Assembly: GCA_023386885.1 (NCBI GenBank)
Contig: JAEWIX010000052.1
Span: forward strand, 1 to 47,279
Origin: Pseudomonadota bacterium
Lineage (GTDB): Bacteria; Pseudomonadota; Alphaproteobacteria; Rhizobiales; Xanthobacteraceae
Length of the DNA: 47,279 nucleotides
Reading direction: 5' to 3'
Positions 7,166 through 17,157 of the stretch are shown here, one piece after another. The first letter of the stretch is position 1. Every line of letters begins with the position of its first letter. The notes under the pieces were generated by a model that worked only from the letters and a program-made list of their open reading frames with translations, was not told where the DNA came from and searched no databases. A program made the translations under genes and the position numbers.

Positions 7166-7936
7166 TCAGCGCACCGCGACGATGAAGATGCGCGGGAACC
7201 GCAACAGCACCTTGCCGTCCGCCTGCGGCAGATAGGCGGCAGCCACCCGCGCGGTGTATTCGGCGAGATAAAGCTTGCGTTCGGGCAATTGCAGCGGATC
7301 GAGGAACGGCCGCAGACCGGTGCCCTTCACCCACTCGACGATAGCCTCGGCATCGTCGAGAACGTGATTGTAAATCGTGTGCCATATCTCAAGCCGCGTA
7401 CAGAGCGGCTTCAGCGCATCGTAGTAATCGCGCGGCCGCGGCAACGCGTCGCGCATCCGCGCGGCATTGGCAAGCGGCTCGCGAAACGGCTCCTCATGAG
7501 CCACCTCGCGCATCAGGATATGCGAGGGTTCGTCGAGATTGTCCGGCATTTGCACCGCCAGCGCACCGCCCGGCGACAATTTTCCGACCAGCCGCCTGAG
7601 ATGCTTGAGGTGATCGGGCACCCACTGAAACACCGCGTTCGCGAAGAGCACATCCGCCTCGGCCGGCGGCACCCAGTGCGCGACGTTGGCCTCGATAAAG
7701 GTCTGGGCCGGCAACCGCTCGCGCGCCTGTCGCAGCATATCCGCCGAGGTATCGATGCCGGTCACCGCCGCATCTGGCCAGCGCTTGACGAGAAGCTCCG
7801 TCGAATTGCCCGGACCGCAGCCGATATCGACCACGGTGCGCGCCTGTTGCAGCGGCACCTGCGCGAGCAGATCGCGCGCCGGACGCGTGCGCTCATCCTC
7901 GAACTTCAGATATTGCTGCGCGCTCCAATCGGACAT
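7166..7936 (-). CDS. tam: Trans-aconitate 2-methyltransferase
   Basis: A 256-residue SAM-dependent methyltransferase beginning MSDWSAQQYLKFEDERTRPA, the typical Tam N terminus. It methyl-esterifies trans-aconitate, a spontaneous by-product of cis-aconitate that inhibits aconitase. The SAM-binding motif I is VVDIGCGPGNST (about 35-46), followed by an acidic end of strand beta-2 (GIDTS) and NAVFQWVPDH, characteristic of Tam. AGGGGA lies just upstream of ATG 7936. It is a cytoplasmic enzyme and stands as a single gene between the GFA gene and ettA. Confidence 0.93.
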   Translation of the reverse strand: MSDWSAQQYLKFEDERTRPARDLLAQVPLQQARTVVDIGCGPGNSTELLVKRWPDAAVTGIDTSADMLRQARERLPAQTFIEANVAHWVPPAEADVLFANAVFQWVPDHLKHLRRLVGKLSPGGALAVQMPDNLDEPSHILMREVAHEEPFREPLANAARMRDALPRPRDYYDALKPLCTRLEIWHTIYNHVLDDAEAIVEWVKGTGLRPFLDPLQLPERKLYLAEYTARVAAAYLPQADGKVLLRFPRIFIVAVR

Positions 7937-8059
7937 CGCAAGTCCCCTGCTGCGGAGCGACGTTTTACGTCACCCGCACGAGGATGACCAGCTTGCCGGC
8001 CCCGTCATCATCGCCTTGGGACGGCAACATAGAACCGTCGTGACGTCCCGCGATCTCCA

Positions 8060-9709
<1,650 letters not shown>

Positions 9710-9965
9710 CGTGTTCCTTGAACCCTTGAAGCGGGAAATTGCGAGGTTGGGGATTTGCTGACCGCTGATGTAGCGATGCCGCGACGAAAGGGCAACTGCG
9801 GCGTTAAGTCTTTGCAAACCCTAAGCGAAGTCTGAACGGTACGCCGACGATTCGAACCGGTTTTTAATCATTTCCGGCGAAATTGCCGCCTTGAGTTCAT
9901 CGCGGTCCCGCGCTTCGTGATCCAGCGCACGGAACGGCCCGGTGAAAGGCGACAGAGTGCGTCCC

Positions 9966-10175
9966 ATGAGCACCATCATCACATCGAAGCCGGCCGCGCC
10001 GGCCACCGTCACCCAGCAGCCCGCCTCGGGCCCCTGGCGCGAAATCGTCGATTTCTTTCACCAGTTCATCGTCGCAGCGTTCCATCCCTACCGCCCGGAG
10101 CAGCATTACATGCGCGGCCCCGGCCCGGCCTGTCAGAACAAGCGCGAGCCGCTGGTCCATCGCCATCTGATCTGA
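9966..10175 (+). CDS. Small hypothetical protein
   Basis: A 69-residue open frame beginning MSTIITSKPAAPATVTQQP, with an aromatic, His-rich middle (WREIVDFFHQF, FHPYRPEQHYM). Third codon positions are almost all G or C, matching the real genes around it, and GAAAGG lies about 20 bases upstream of the ATG. It has neither a signal peptide nor a recognisable domain. Function unknown. A shorter frame on the other strand ending at 9821 starts within one base of this one and has weaker codon bias. Confidence 0.5.
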   Translation: MSTIITSKPAAPATVTQQPASGPWREIVDFFHQFIVAAFHPYRPEQHYMRGPGPACQNKREPLVHRHLI

Positions 10176-10280
10176 GCGCAAGCTCATCGGTCCGTTGTTG
10201 CGTCCACGCCGTTTGCGCGCGACGATGATGGTTGAACGACGTCGATTCCGACGCCGCACCATCGACAAACGGGCTCTGCG

Positions 10281-11240
10281 ATGACACGGCTGCGCTGTGC
10301 AATTCTCGACGACTATCAGAACGTCGCGTTGAAACTGGCGGACTGGTTGCGCATCGCCGACCGCGTCGACGTCACGGTGTTCGACAAACCGTTCGCTGAC
10401 GCCGCGGAGGCCATCGTCGCGCTGCAGGATTTCGAGATTGTCTGCGCCATGCGCGAGCGCACGCCGTTCCGCGCGGATACAATCAACGCGCTGCCGGAGC
10501 TGAAGCTGCTGCTCACCTCGGGAATGCGCAACGCCTCGATCGATCATGAGGCCGCCAAAGCGCGCGGCATCACCGTCTGCGGCACCGCATCGATGGGCGG
10601 CCCCACCGCCAGCCTCGCCATCGGCCTGATGCTGGAACTGACGCGGCATATCGGTTTCGAAAGCGAACGCATGAAAGCCGGCGAACGCTGGCAGACAACG
10701 CTGGGCGAAGACATCGAAGGCAAGACGCTGGGCATCGTCGGCCTCGGCAAGCTGGGCCGGAAGGTCGCCGCCATCGCCAAGGCGATGGGTATGAACGTGA
10801 TCGCCTGGAGTGAGAACCTCACGCCGGAAGCCTGCACTGAAGTGGGCGTGACCTATGCCACCAAGGACGCGTTGATGGCGAGCGCGGATGTCATCAGCAT
10901 CCACGTCATCCTCAGCAAGCGCACGCGCGGGCTGATCTCGCGCGACGATCTTGCCCGGATGAAGCCGACCGCTTATCTCGTCAACACCGCGCGCGGGCCG
11001 ATCGTCGACGAAACGGCGCTGCTGGACGCATTGCAGCGGCGTGCCATCGCAGGCGCCGCGCTGGATGTGTTCAGCGAGGAGCCGCTGCCGCGCGATCATC
11101 CGCTGCGCAAGCTCGACAACGTCGTGCTGACACCGCACCTCGGCTACGTCACCGCTGAAAACTATCGCTGCTATTACGGCGAGATGGTCGAGGACATCGA
11201 AGCCTGGCTCGCCGGCGCGCCGGTGCGGGTGATCGGCTAA
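10281..11240 (+). CDS. D-2-hydroxyacid dehydrogenase family protein
   Basis: A 319-residue NAD(P)-dependent dehydrogenase of the D-isomer-specific 2-hydroxyacid family, which interconverts 2-oxo acids and D-2-hydroxy acids. The dinucleotide-binding motif is GIVGLGKLGRKVA (about 151-163). The catalytic triad is Arg238 (NTARGP), Glu267 (FSEEPLP) and His286 (TPHLGY). The N terminus (MTRLRCAILDDYQNVAL) places it in a subgroup common in Rhizobiales with unassigned substrate. It is a single gene, followed by a copy of the dispersed repeat and a strong terminator. Confidence 0.92.
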   Translation: MTRLRCAILDDYQNVALKLADWLRIADRVDVTVFDKPFADAAEAIVALQDFEIVCAMRERTPFRADTINALPELKLLLTSGMRNASIDHEAAKARGITVCGTASMGGPTASLAIGLMLELTRHIGFESERMKAGERWQTTLGEDIEGKTLGIVGLGKLGRKVAAIAKAMGMNVIAWSENLTPEACTEVGVTYATKDALMASADVISIHVILSKRTRGLISRDDLARMKPTAYLVNTARGPIVDETALLDALQRRAIAGAALDVFSEEPLPRDHPLRKLDNVVLTPHLGYVTAENYRCYYGEMVEDIEAWLAGAPVRVIG

Positions 11241-11242
11241 TT

Positions 11243-11274
11243 CGTCATGCCCGGGCTTGTCGCGGCCATGACGG
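11243..11274. repeat. Dispersed palindrome, family A, short form (copy 1)
   Basis: CGTCATGCCCGGGCTTGTCG continuing to CGGCCATGACGG: one inverted-repeat arm of the REP-like family found nine times in this window, always between genes. Confidence 0.8.
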
Positions 11275-11301
11275 CAATCCCAATCATCTGCTCCCCAAAA
11301 C

Positions 11302-11330
11302 AAAAAGCCCGGCGCGAAGGCCGGGCTTTT
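11302..11330. terminator. Bidirectional rho-independent terminator
   Basis: AAAAGCCCGGC (11303-11313) pairs perfectly with GCCGGGCTTTT (11320-11330) around a six-base loop, giving T tracts on both strands. It separates the hydroxyacid dehydrogenase gene from the converging L,D-transpeptidase gene. Confidence 0.9.
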
Positions 11331-11353
11331 GAAATCGCGATGGGCTGTAATCC

Positions 11354-12499
11354 TTAGCGCACCGACACCGGTGCGGGCAGCGGCGGCACCACGGTCGGAG
11401 TCGTGCCCGCCTGTGCGACGGTCGAATCCTGATAGCTCTGTGGCGCGGGCTGCGCCGAAGCAGTCGCCGGGGGCGCGGCCTTGCTGCCACCCGGCAGCAC
11501 GACAACGCGGGTGCCGACCTTGACGCGGTCGAACAGGTTCTCGACGTCTTCGTTCAGCATGCCGATGCAGCCCGACGAGACGAACTTGCCGATGGTCGAC
11601 GGCTGGTTGGTGCCGTGGATGCGATAGACCGTCGAGCCGAGATACATCGCGCGCGCGCCGAGCGGATTGCCCGGTCCGCCCGCCATGAAGCGCGGCAGAT
11701 AAGGCTGGCGCTCGATCATCTCGGTCGGCGGATGCCAATCCGGCCACTCCGCCTTGCGGGTGATCTTCTGCACGCCGGTCCAGGTAAAGCCTTCGCGGCC
11801 GACGCGGACGCCGTAGCGGATCGCCCGATTGTTGCCGAGCACGTAATAGAGGTAGGTGTTCGCCGTATCGACGACGATGGTGCCGGCCGGTTCCTTGGTG
11901 ACGAAGGTGACTTCCTGGCGGCGCAGATTGGGCGCGAGTTGCGCCTCACCGCCCTCGTCGGCTTCCGGCTGATCGTCCGGCGGCAACGCCGAAAGCGAAG
12001 TCGGCCGGCCGTCGCTGCCCATCGGCATCGGCGGCACCGAGCCGGTCACGGTGCCCTGACCGTTCATGCCGGCCGGCGGACGCATGCCATCGCTACCGTA
12101 GCCGGGATTGCCGCGATCGGAATAAGCCGGGGACGGCGAGTAGGGGCGACCGTAACGCGGATCGTCCGGCGACATCACCGGGCCTTGCGGCACGGCCTGA
12201 TGCGAATAGACCTGCGGGCTGCCGGCGGGGCGGCCATAGCGCGGATCGTCCGGCGACAGGATCGGGCCGGGCGACGACAGCGCGGTGGAATTGCCATGAC
12301 GAGCCGCCGGAACATCGTCGGCGTCGTCGAAATTCGGCATATCGTCGGCCTGGCTCGGCGCGCCGCGATAGTTTTCCAAAGTCGGCGAATAGACCGCGCC
12401 CGGCTGCGATGCCGGATAGCTCTGTGCCGAGGCCAACGTGGTTCCCACCGCGCAGAGAGCACCAGCCGCCAAAATCGTCAAAGTGGTTCTGATCATCAT
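11354..12499 (-). CDS. L,D-transpeptidase (YkuD domain), secreted
   Basis: A 381-residue periplasmic enzyme of the YkuD family, which makes 3-3 cross-links in peptidoglycan or attaches proteins to it. The signal peptide is residues 1 to about 25 (ending ASA). A long Pro/Ser-rich, probably disordered region (26-190) follows and contains two copies of SPDDPRYGRP (82-91 and 110-119). The catalytic domain (about 195-340) has His295 (IHGTNQP) and nucleophile Cys311 in SSGCIGM, the HxGT...SxGCI pattern. A Pro/Ala-rich tail ends the protein. The gene stands alone on the minus strand. Confidence 0.92.
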   Translation of the reverse strand: MMIRTTLTILAAGALCAVGTTLASAQSYPASQPGAVYSPTLENYRGAPSQADDMPNFDDADDVPAARHGNSTALSSPGPILSPDDPRYGRPAGSPQVYSHQAVPQGPVMSPDDPRYGRPYSPSPAYSDRGNPGYGSDGMRPPAGMNGQGTVTGSVPPMPMGSDGRPTSLSALPPDDQPEADEGGEAQLAPNLRRQEVTFVTKEPAGTIVVDTANTYLYYVLGNNRAIRYGVRVGREGFTWTGVQKITRKAEWPDWHPPTEMIERQPYLPRFMAGGPGNPLGARAMYLGSTVYRIHGTNQPSTIGKFVSSGCIGMLNEDVENLFDRVKVGTRVVVLPGGSKAAPPATASAQPAPQSYQDSTVAQAGTTPTVVPPLPAPVSVR

Positions 12500-12924
12500 C
12501 GTCGTTTTATAATCCCAAGCCGACTCCGGATCGTTAACGCCAGATCACTCACGATAGCGGCGCATTCAAGACAGAACCGGCGAAATTCGCCCGGAATCCG
12601 TCATATTCTCGAGATCGCCGCCAAGCGTTGCGCGAATGCCGCACCGTTGGCCCGCCGAAAAACGCGAAAGCCCAGCGTTGCCCGGCCGCGCCGGTGGAGA
12701 TCATGTCCGAAAGTCCGCCATGCTATGGAACCTGACGGGCCCACTTGCAAGGGAAAGTCACGGATCGGACGGCCGTCGCCGCTGAACTTTTTGCGACCGG
12801 AACCGCCACGTTAAACTATGGTCGATGTGCCTGATTCGCGGCCCGGTGCCGTGAGGCCAGTTTCCACCCGCGTACCCGACAAGCCTCCGCAAGCCCGTGC
12901 TTCGCGAAGACGGATGGACAATTC
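12500..12924. other. Intergenic region between divergent genes, no gene seen
   Basis: 425 bp between the divergent starts of the L,D-transpeptidase gene and the gene at 12925. It must hold both promoters, but I see no clear -35/-10 pair, palindrome or RNA motif. Confidence 0.5.
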
Positions 12925-13962
12925 ATGCTTCCCGGCTTCCGCTTCCTGTTTGCCGCCATCGTGCTGTCGGTCTCGACGCTGGTTTTCGGCCTCGGCGCGG
13001 CCGCACTGCTGCGCGCCTCTCACGAGCGGTTTGCCAGTCTGCCCGCGACGCCACCCGCGCCGACCCTGCCGCGCGCCGTCGTTGCCGATACGCTCCCGCG
13101 CGAGGCCGCACCGCCGACGCTGGCACTGTTGCAAGTCGAGACGCCGGATCTCGACAGTCGTACCGCCACTGAAACAGGCGTACCGACGACAAGCGACGTC
13201 GACCGTCGGGACCAGCCGCCGGCCGCTGCGGCCGCCGAGCCCATCTTGGAAGAAGCTGAGCCCATCTTGGAAGAAGAAGCCGCGCGCCCTGTTGCCGACG
13301 AAACTCCCATGCAAGCAGCGCCGGACACCGCCGCGCCTGCGGCGAACGCAACTGCCACCGAACCACCCAAAACGGCCGAAGCAGCACCCTCGCCCCCCGA
13401 GATGCCGCCTGCGACCGTGTCCACTCCGATAGAGGCTGCAGCATCCGAGACGGCGGCAGCGCCCGACGCCACAGCGGCGGACGACGAGGCGGTGAGCTCG
13501 GACCTGGTAAAGGTCGCGACGGCTCCCCTCGAAGCCGCTACGAACGACCACGGCAAGGCTGAGCAAGAAACGGGCGAGACGGGCACGGCCGAGCCCGCCA
13601 AAACCGAACCGACCAGAACCGAAGTGGAAGCGCCGCGCATCGCGGAGGCCGCTCCCGAGGTCGAAGTCCGGCCCACGCCGATCGCGCCTGCCGACGCGCC
13701 GATCAAGACCGCGATGCTGGCACCGAGCGAACCCGCGCCATCGACGGTCGCCGATCCCGCCGTCGCCATCACCGGTCCGATCCCGCTGCCACGCTCGCGC
13801 GAATGGGCCCTGGCGCAGGGCCATGCGGCGCAGCAGGCCGCGCGGGCACGCAAGCTGGCGGCAGCCCGCGCGAAGTCACGCCCCGTCGTGCGACAGCAGG
13901 TCAGACCGCAAGCGCAAGCGCCGGCATCCGCACCCAATCCGTTCTTCCCGTTCGCAGAGTAA
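12925..13962 (+). CDS. Membrane-anchored Ala/Pro/Glu-rich hypothetical protein
   Basis: A 345-residue protein with one N-terminal hydrophobic segment (LFAAIVLSVSTLVFGLGAAA, about 8-27) that would anchor it in the inner membrane. The rest is low-complexity Ala/Pro/Glu/Thr sequence, likely disordered and periplasmic. A short tandem repeat EPILEEA/EPILEEE is encoded near 13238-13275. The C terminus turns basic (ARKLAAARAKSRPVVRQQV) and ends NPFFPFAE. A long open frame on the opposite strand of the same segment is a composition effect of the Ala/Pro codons. I do not recognise a family; the domain pattern resembles envelope tether proteins. Confidence 0.72.
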   Translation: MLPGFRFLFAAIVLSVSTLVFGLGAAALLRASHERFASLPATPPAPTLPRAVVADTLPREAAPPTLALLQVETPDLDSRTATETGVPTTSDVDRRDQPPAAAAAEPILEEAEPILEEEAARPVADETPMQAAPDTAAPAANATATEPPKTAEAAPSPPEMPPATVSTPIEAAASETAAAPDATAADDEAVSSDLVKVATAPLEAATNDHGKAEQETGETGTAEPAKTEPTRTEVEAPRIAEAAPEVEVRPTPIAPADAPIKTAMLAPSEPAPSTVADPAVAITGPIPLPRSREWALAQGHAAQQAARARKLAAARAKSRPVVRQQVRPQAQAPASAPNPFFPFAE

Positions 13963-13974
13963 GCGAGAGTTCTA

Positions 13975-14029
13975 TCCGAACGCGTTTGCTTCACGCGGAC
14001 CGGCGTCCACTTCGCTTGAAAACGCGACG
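13975..14029. repeat. Dispersed repeat family C (copy 1)
   Basis: The segment with TTCACGCGGACCGGCGTCCA and CTTCGCTTGAAAACGC. It is the reverse complement of a closely similar segment at 46061-46115. This repeat type is common between genes in Rhizobiales. Confidence 0.65.
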
Positions 14030-14032
14030 CGA

Positions 14033-14896
14033 TCAGGCCGCGCCCGTCGCCACCGGCGGGCCGTCTTGCAGGCCCCATTCCGACCACGAGCCGTCGTAGA
14101 GCGCCGAGCCGCGTACGCCGAGACGGTAGAGCGCGAGCGTCAGCACTGCCGCCGAAACACCCGAGCCGCAAGTGGTGACCACCGGACGCGCGAGATCGAG
14201 TCCGGCGGTCTCGAACGCCTGCCGCAATTCGGCGAGCGATTTCATCGTGCCGGTCTCGGCATTGAACAGCAGATTGTAAGGCAGGTTGCGACTGCCGGGG
14301 ATGTGGCCCGAGCGCAAGCCTGCGCGCGGCTCCGCCACGCTGCCGTCGAAACGGCCGGTCGCGCGGGCGTCGATCACCTGCTCCGCTTGCGCAGCGAGAT
14401 TGGCGACCATCTGCGCCTGGCTGCGGATCATGCCCGTATCGAGCGTCGCAGCGGCGTAGCGGCCGGGTGTCGGCTTGGCATCGCCCGCTTCAACCGCGCG
14501 GCCCTTCGCGCGCCACTTCTTCAAACCGCCTTCGAGAATCTTCACGTTGCGATGCCCGAACGACAGGAACATCCACCACGCGCGCGGCGCGGCGACCCAA
14601 CCGCCCGCGTCGTAGATCACCACGGTGTCGTCATTGGAGATGCCGAGCGCTGCGATGTCACGCGCGAACTGCGCGCCGTCGGGATACATGTGCGGCAATG
14701 GCGAGGTGTGATCCGACACCGCGTCGACATCGAAGAACGCCGCACCGGGAATATGCGCAGCGCGGAAATCGTCGATCGGCAACGGCAGCACGCCGGGCAT
14801 CTTGAACGAGGCGTCGATCACCTTGACGCGCGCATCGTTCAAATGCGCCGCAAGCCATTCGGTGGAGACAAGAGGATCGTCGTTGGTGGACGTCAT
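14033..14896 (-). CDS. sseA: 3-mercaptopyruvate sulfurtransferase
   Basis: A 287-residue protein with two rhodanese domains (about 10-135 and 165-280). Only the second is catalytic: Cys243 sits in TTCGSGVSAA, and the CGSGV(S/T)A loop is the SseA type rather than the CRKGVTA type of thiosulfate sulfurtransferases. It transfers sulfur from 3-mercaptopyruvate to thiol acceptors or cyanide. HIPGA and HIPGS, typical of each rhodanese domain, are present. It is followed on the same strand, beyond a dispersed repeat, by a single-domain rhodanese; the two may share a role in sulfane-sulfur handling. Confidence 0.93.
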   Translation of the reverse strand: MTSTNDDPLVSTEWLAAHLNDARVKVIDASFKMPGVLPLPIDDFRAAHIPGAAFFDVDAVSDHTSPLPHMYPDGAQFARDIAALGISNDDTVVIYDAGGWVAAPRAWWMFLSFGHRNVKILEGGLKKWRAKGRAVEAGDAKPTPGRYAAATLDTGMIRSQAQMVANLAAQAEQVIDARATGRFDGSVAEPRAGLRSGHIPGSRNLPYNLLFNAETGTMKSLAELRQAFETAGLDLARPVVTTCGSGVSAAVLTLALYRLGVRGSALYDGSWSEWGLQDGPPVATGAA

Positions 14897-14915
14897 GCAC
14901 GGACTCCATAATTCT

Positions 14916-15019
14916 CGTCATGGCCGTGCTTGTTACGGCCATCCACGTCTTGCGCGAGGTCAAAGCATGTCAAATCATGAAGAAGACGTGGATGCCCGGC
15001 ACAAGGCCGGGCATGACGG
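14916..15019. repeat. Dispersed palindrome, family A, long form (copy 2)
   Basis: Left arm CGTCATGGCCGTGCTTGTTA and right arm ending GGCCGGGCATGACGG, with the internal inverted pair CCACGTCTT / AAGACGTGG around a variable centre. Confidence 0.85.
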
Positions 15020-15026
15020 AGTGTAG

Positions 15027-15440
15027 TTACTTCGCCTTCGGCACGACCTTCTCGACCGCTTCGCCGGCATCGCGCCAGGCGGTGAAGCCGCCGCCGAGAT
15101 GCGCGACCGGCTTCAGACCCATGTCCTGCGCGGTCTTGGCGGCGAGCGCCGAGCGCCAGCCGGAGGCGCAATGGAAGATGAACTTCTTGCCTTCTTCCTG
15201 AAAGATCGGCTTGGCGTAGGGGCTTTCCGGATCGATCCAGAATTCCAGCATGCCGCGCGTGCAGGAGAACGAGCCGGGGATCTTGCCTTCGCGCTCGAGT
15301 TCGCGCGGATCGCGGATGTCGACGATCACCGCTTCGCCGCGCGCCACCGCCGCCTTGGCGTCGGCGACGTTCATCGTCTCGATTTCGTTGTTGGCTTCCT
15401 CGAGCAGCTTCTTGATGCCGCGGGTGATCGTCTGCGCCAT
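15027..15440 (-). CDS. Single-domain rhodanese-like sulfurtransferase
   Basis: A 137-residue cytoplasmic protein. The N-terminal helix region (about 1-22) is followed by a rhodanese fold with VIVDIRDPRELEREGKIPGS and an active-site loop HCASGWRSAL, where Cys91 is the likely persulfide carrier. ATG 15440 has GAGG just upstream, lying over the stop codon of the VWA gene with five bases between the two frames, so the two genes are probably translated from one message. The partner thiol or sulfur donor is unknown. Confidence 0.9.
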   Translation of the reverse strand: MAQTITRGIKKLLEEANNEIETMNVADAKAAVARGEAVIVDIRDPRELEREGKIPGSFSCTRGMLEFWIDPESPYAKPIFQEEGKKFIFHCASGWRSALAAKTAQDMGLKPVAHLGGGFTAWRDAGEAVEKVVPKAK

Positions 15441-15445
15441 TGTTG

Positions 15446-16621
15446 TTACCTCACCAGTTCTTTCATTGCGCCCTCTAACCCTTCGATCGTCAGCGGGAAC
15501 ATGCGCTCCGAGAACAGCCGGCGGATGATCGTGGTGGACTCCGAATAATCCCAGTGCTTCTTCGCCACCGGATTGAGCCAGATCGCGTGCGGATAGGTGC
15601 GCGTGATGCGCTCCAGCCAGACCGAACCGGCCTCCTCGTTGACGTGCTCCACCGAGCCGCCCGGCACCATGATTTCGTAAGGCGACATCGAGGCATCGCC
15701 GACGAACACCACCTTGTAGTCGTGCGGGTACTTGTGCAGCACGTCCCAGGTCGGCGTGCGATCGGTGAAGCGGCGCTTGTTCTGCTTCCACACGCCTTCA
15801 TAGAGGCAGTTGTGGAAGTAAAAATATTCCATGTGCTTGAATTCGGTCTTCGCCGCCGAGAACAATTCCTCGACCTGCGCGATGTGCGAATCCATCGAGC
15901 CGCCGATATCGAAGAACACCAGCACCTTGACCGCGTTGCGCCGCTCGGGCCGCATGTGCACGTCGAGATAGCCGTGGTTGGCGGTTTCCTTGATGGTGGT
16001 ATCGAGATCGAGTTCGTCCGGCGCGCCGGTGCGCGCGAATTTGCGCAGCCGCCGCAGCGCCACCTTGATGTTGCGGATGCCGAGTTCGACGTTGCCGTCG
16101 AGGTCCTTGAACTCACGCTTGTCCCACACCTTCACGGCGCGGTTGTTGCGGTTCTTTTCCTGTCCGATACGAACCCCTTCGGGGTTGTAGCCGTAAGCGC
16201 CGAACGGCGACGTGCCGGCGGTGCCGATCCACTTCGAGCCGCCCTGATGGCGCTTCTTCTGTTCCTCGAGCCGCTTCTTCAGCGTCTCCATGAGCTTGTC
16301 CCAGCCCATGGTCTCGATCTGCTTCTTCTCTTCCTCGGTGAGATACTTCTCCGCGAGTTTCTTCAGCCACTCGGCGGGAATGTCCGCCGTCTCCATGGCG
16401 TCGAGCAGGTTTTCCAGGCCCTTGAAGGTGGCCCCGAACACCCGGTCGAACTTGTCGAGGTTGCGCTCGTCCTTGACCAGCGCGGCGCGCGACAAATAAT
16501 AAAAATTCTCGACGCTCTGGTCGGCCAGATTGGCGTCGAGCGCCTCCATCAGCGTCAGATATTCCCGCAAGGTGACGGGGACCTGGGCATCGCGCAGCGA
16601 AGTGAAAAATTGCAGGAACAT
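15446..16621 (-). CDS. VWA domain protein (CoxE-like), probable partner of a MoxR ATPase
   Basis: A 391-residue protein. The N-terminal helical region (MFLQFFTSLRDAQVPVTLRE) is typical of CoxE-like/DUF VWA proteins. Lys/Glu-rich middle helices follow (about 105-140), then a VWA domain (about 220-385). The metal-ion-dependent adhesion site reads FFDIGGSMDSH, so the usual DxSxS has Gly for the first Ser. ATG 16621 is the only start giving a normal N terminus. Such proteins usually work with a MoxR AAA+ ATPase as a chaperone-like activation module; here the MoxR gene is at 17158 on the other strand, separated by one small gene. The client is unknown. Confidence 0.87.
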   Translation of the reverse strand: MFLQFFTSLRDAQVPVTLREYLTLMEALDANLADQSVENFYYLSRAALVKDERNLDKFDRVFGATFKGLENLLDAMETADIPAEWLKKLAEKYLTEEEKKQIETMGWDKLMETLKKRLEEQKKRHQGGSKWIGTAGTSPFGAYGYNPEGVRIGQEKNRNNRAVKVWDKREFKDLDGNVELGIRNIKVALRRLRKFARTGAPDELDLDTTIKETANHGYLDVHMRPERRNAVKVLVFFDIGGSMDSHIAQVEELFSAAKTEFKHMEYFYFHNCLYEGVWKQNKRRFTDRTPTWDVLHKYPHDYKVVFVGDASMSPYEIMVPGGSVEHVNEEAGSVWLERITRTYPHAIWLNPVAKKHWDYSESTTIIRRLFSERMFPLTIEGLEGAMKELVR

Positions 16622-16804
16622 AGGTAGCAGATTGCCCGCCACCGCGCTTTCGTCAAGGGGCGGCCCGTCACGGCTGCCGTGCAGCGCGGTGGATTGACGG
16701 GGAACAGCGCCGTGCCGTTCACTGGACCTACCGGGTTTTTCTACTAAAGTGCTGGCGCGCGGCCGCAATCGCCGCAACAGGGGATAGCTCCAAAGGATAG
16801 CTCA

Positions 16805-17059
16805 ATGGGTATCGAATCCATTATCGTCTGGCTCATTGTCGGCGCCATCGCCGGCTGGCTCGCCGGCCTCGTCGTGCGCGGCGGCGGTTTCGGTCTGCTT
16901 GGCAACATCGTGATCGGCATCATCGGCGCGGTGGTCGCAGGCTGGCTGTTGCCGCAACTCGGCATCAACCTCGGCACCGGCGTGATCCGCGCCATCATCA
17001 ACGCGGCGATCGGCGGCATCATCGTACTGGTGATCCTGTCGCTGATACGACGCGCGTAG
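16805..17059 (+). CDS. GlsB/YeaQ/YmgE family stress-response membrane protein
   Basis: An 84-residue, very hydrophobic protein starting MGIESIIVWLIVGAIAGWLA, with GGGFGLLGNIVIGIIGAVVAG and a final RR. Three transmembrane segments rich in Gly match the family formerly called transglycosylase-associated proteins. Members are linked to general stress responses; the mechanism is not known. It lies between the divergent VWA and MoxR genes and may be independent of them. Confidence 0.9.
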   Translation: MGIESIIVWLIVGAIAGWLAGLVVRGGGFGLLGNIVIGIIGAVVAGWLLPQLGINLGTGVIRAIINAAIGGIIVLVILSLIRRA

Positions 17060-17157
17060 GTTTCCATCATCCGGCAGCGGCCGCCGCAGGGCGGTCGTTG
17101 CATGTTCGGAGGGGCGTTGCGCTCCTCTCTTCGTGAAAGCAGCAAGGCAATTCATCA

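Noticed and set aside
9841..9870. GGTTCGAATC on the minus strand, like a tRNA T-loop
   Set aside because: The flanking bases do not form a T stem, and no acceptor or anticodon arm can be drawn.
9821..9967. Short minus-strand frame ending in a plausible sequence (MIKNRFESSAYRSDFA)
   Set aside because: Weaker third-position G/C bias than its neighbours and no ribosome binding site; it starts within one base of the better plus-strand gene at 9966. It is not excluded completely.
12811..13824. Gly/Arg-rich open frame on the minus strand opposite the gene at 12925
   Set aside because: Low-complexity mirror of Ala/Pro codons; the plus-strand frame has a proper membrane anchor and start.
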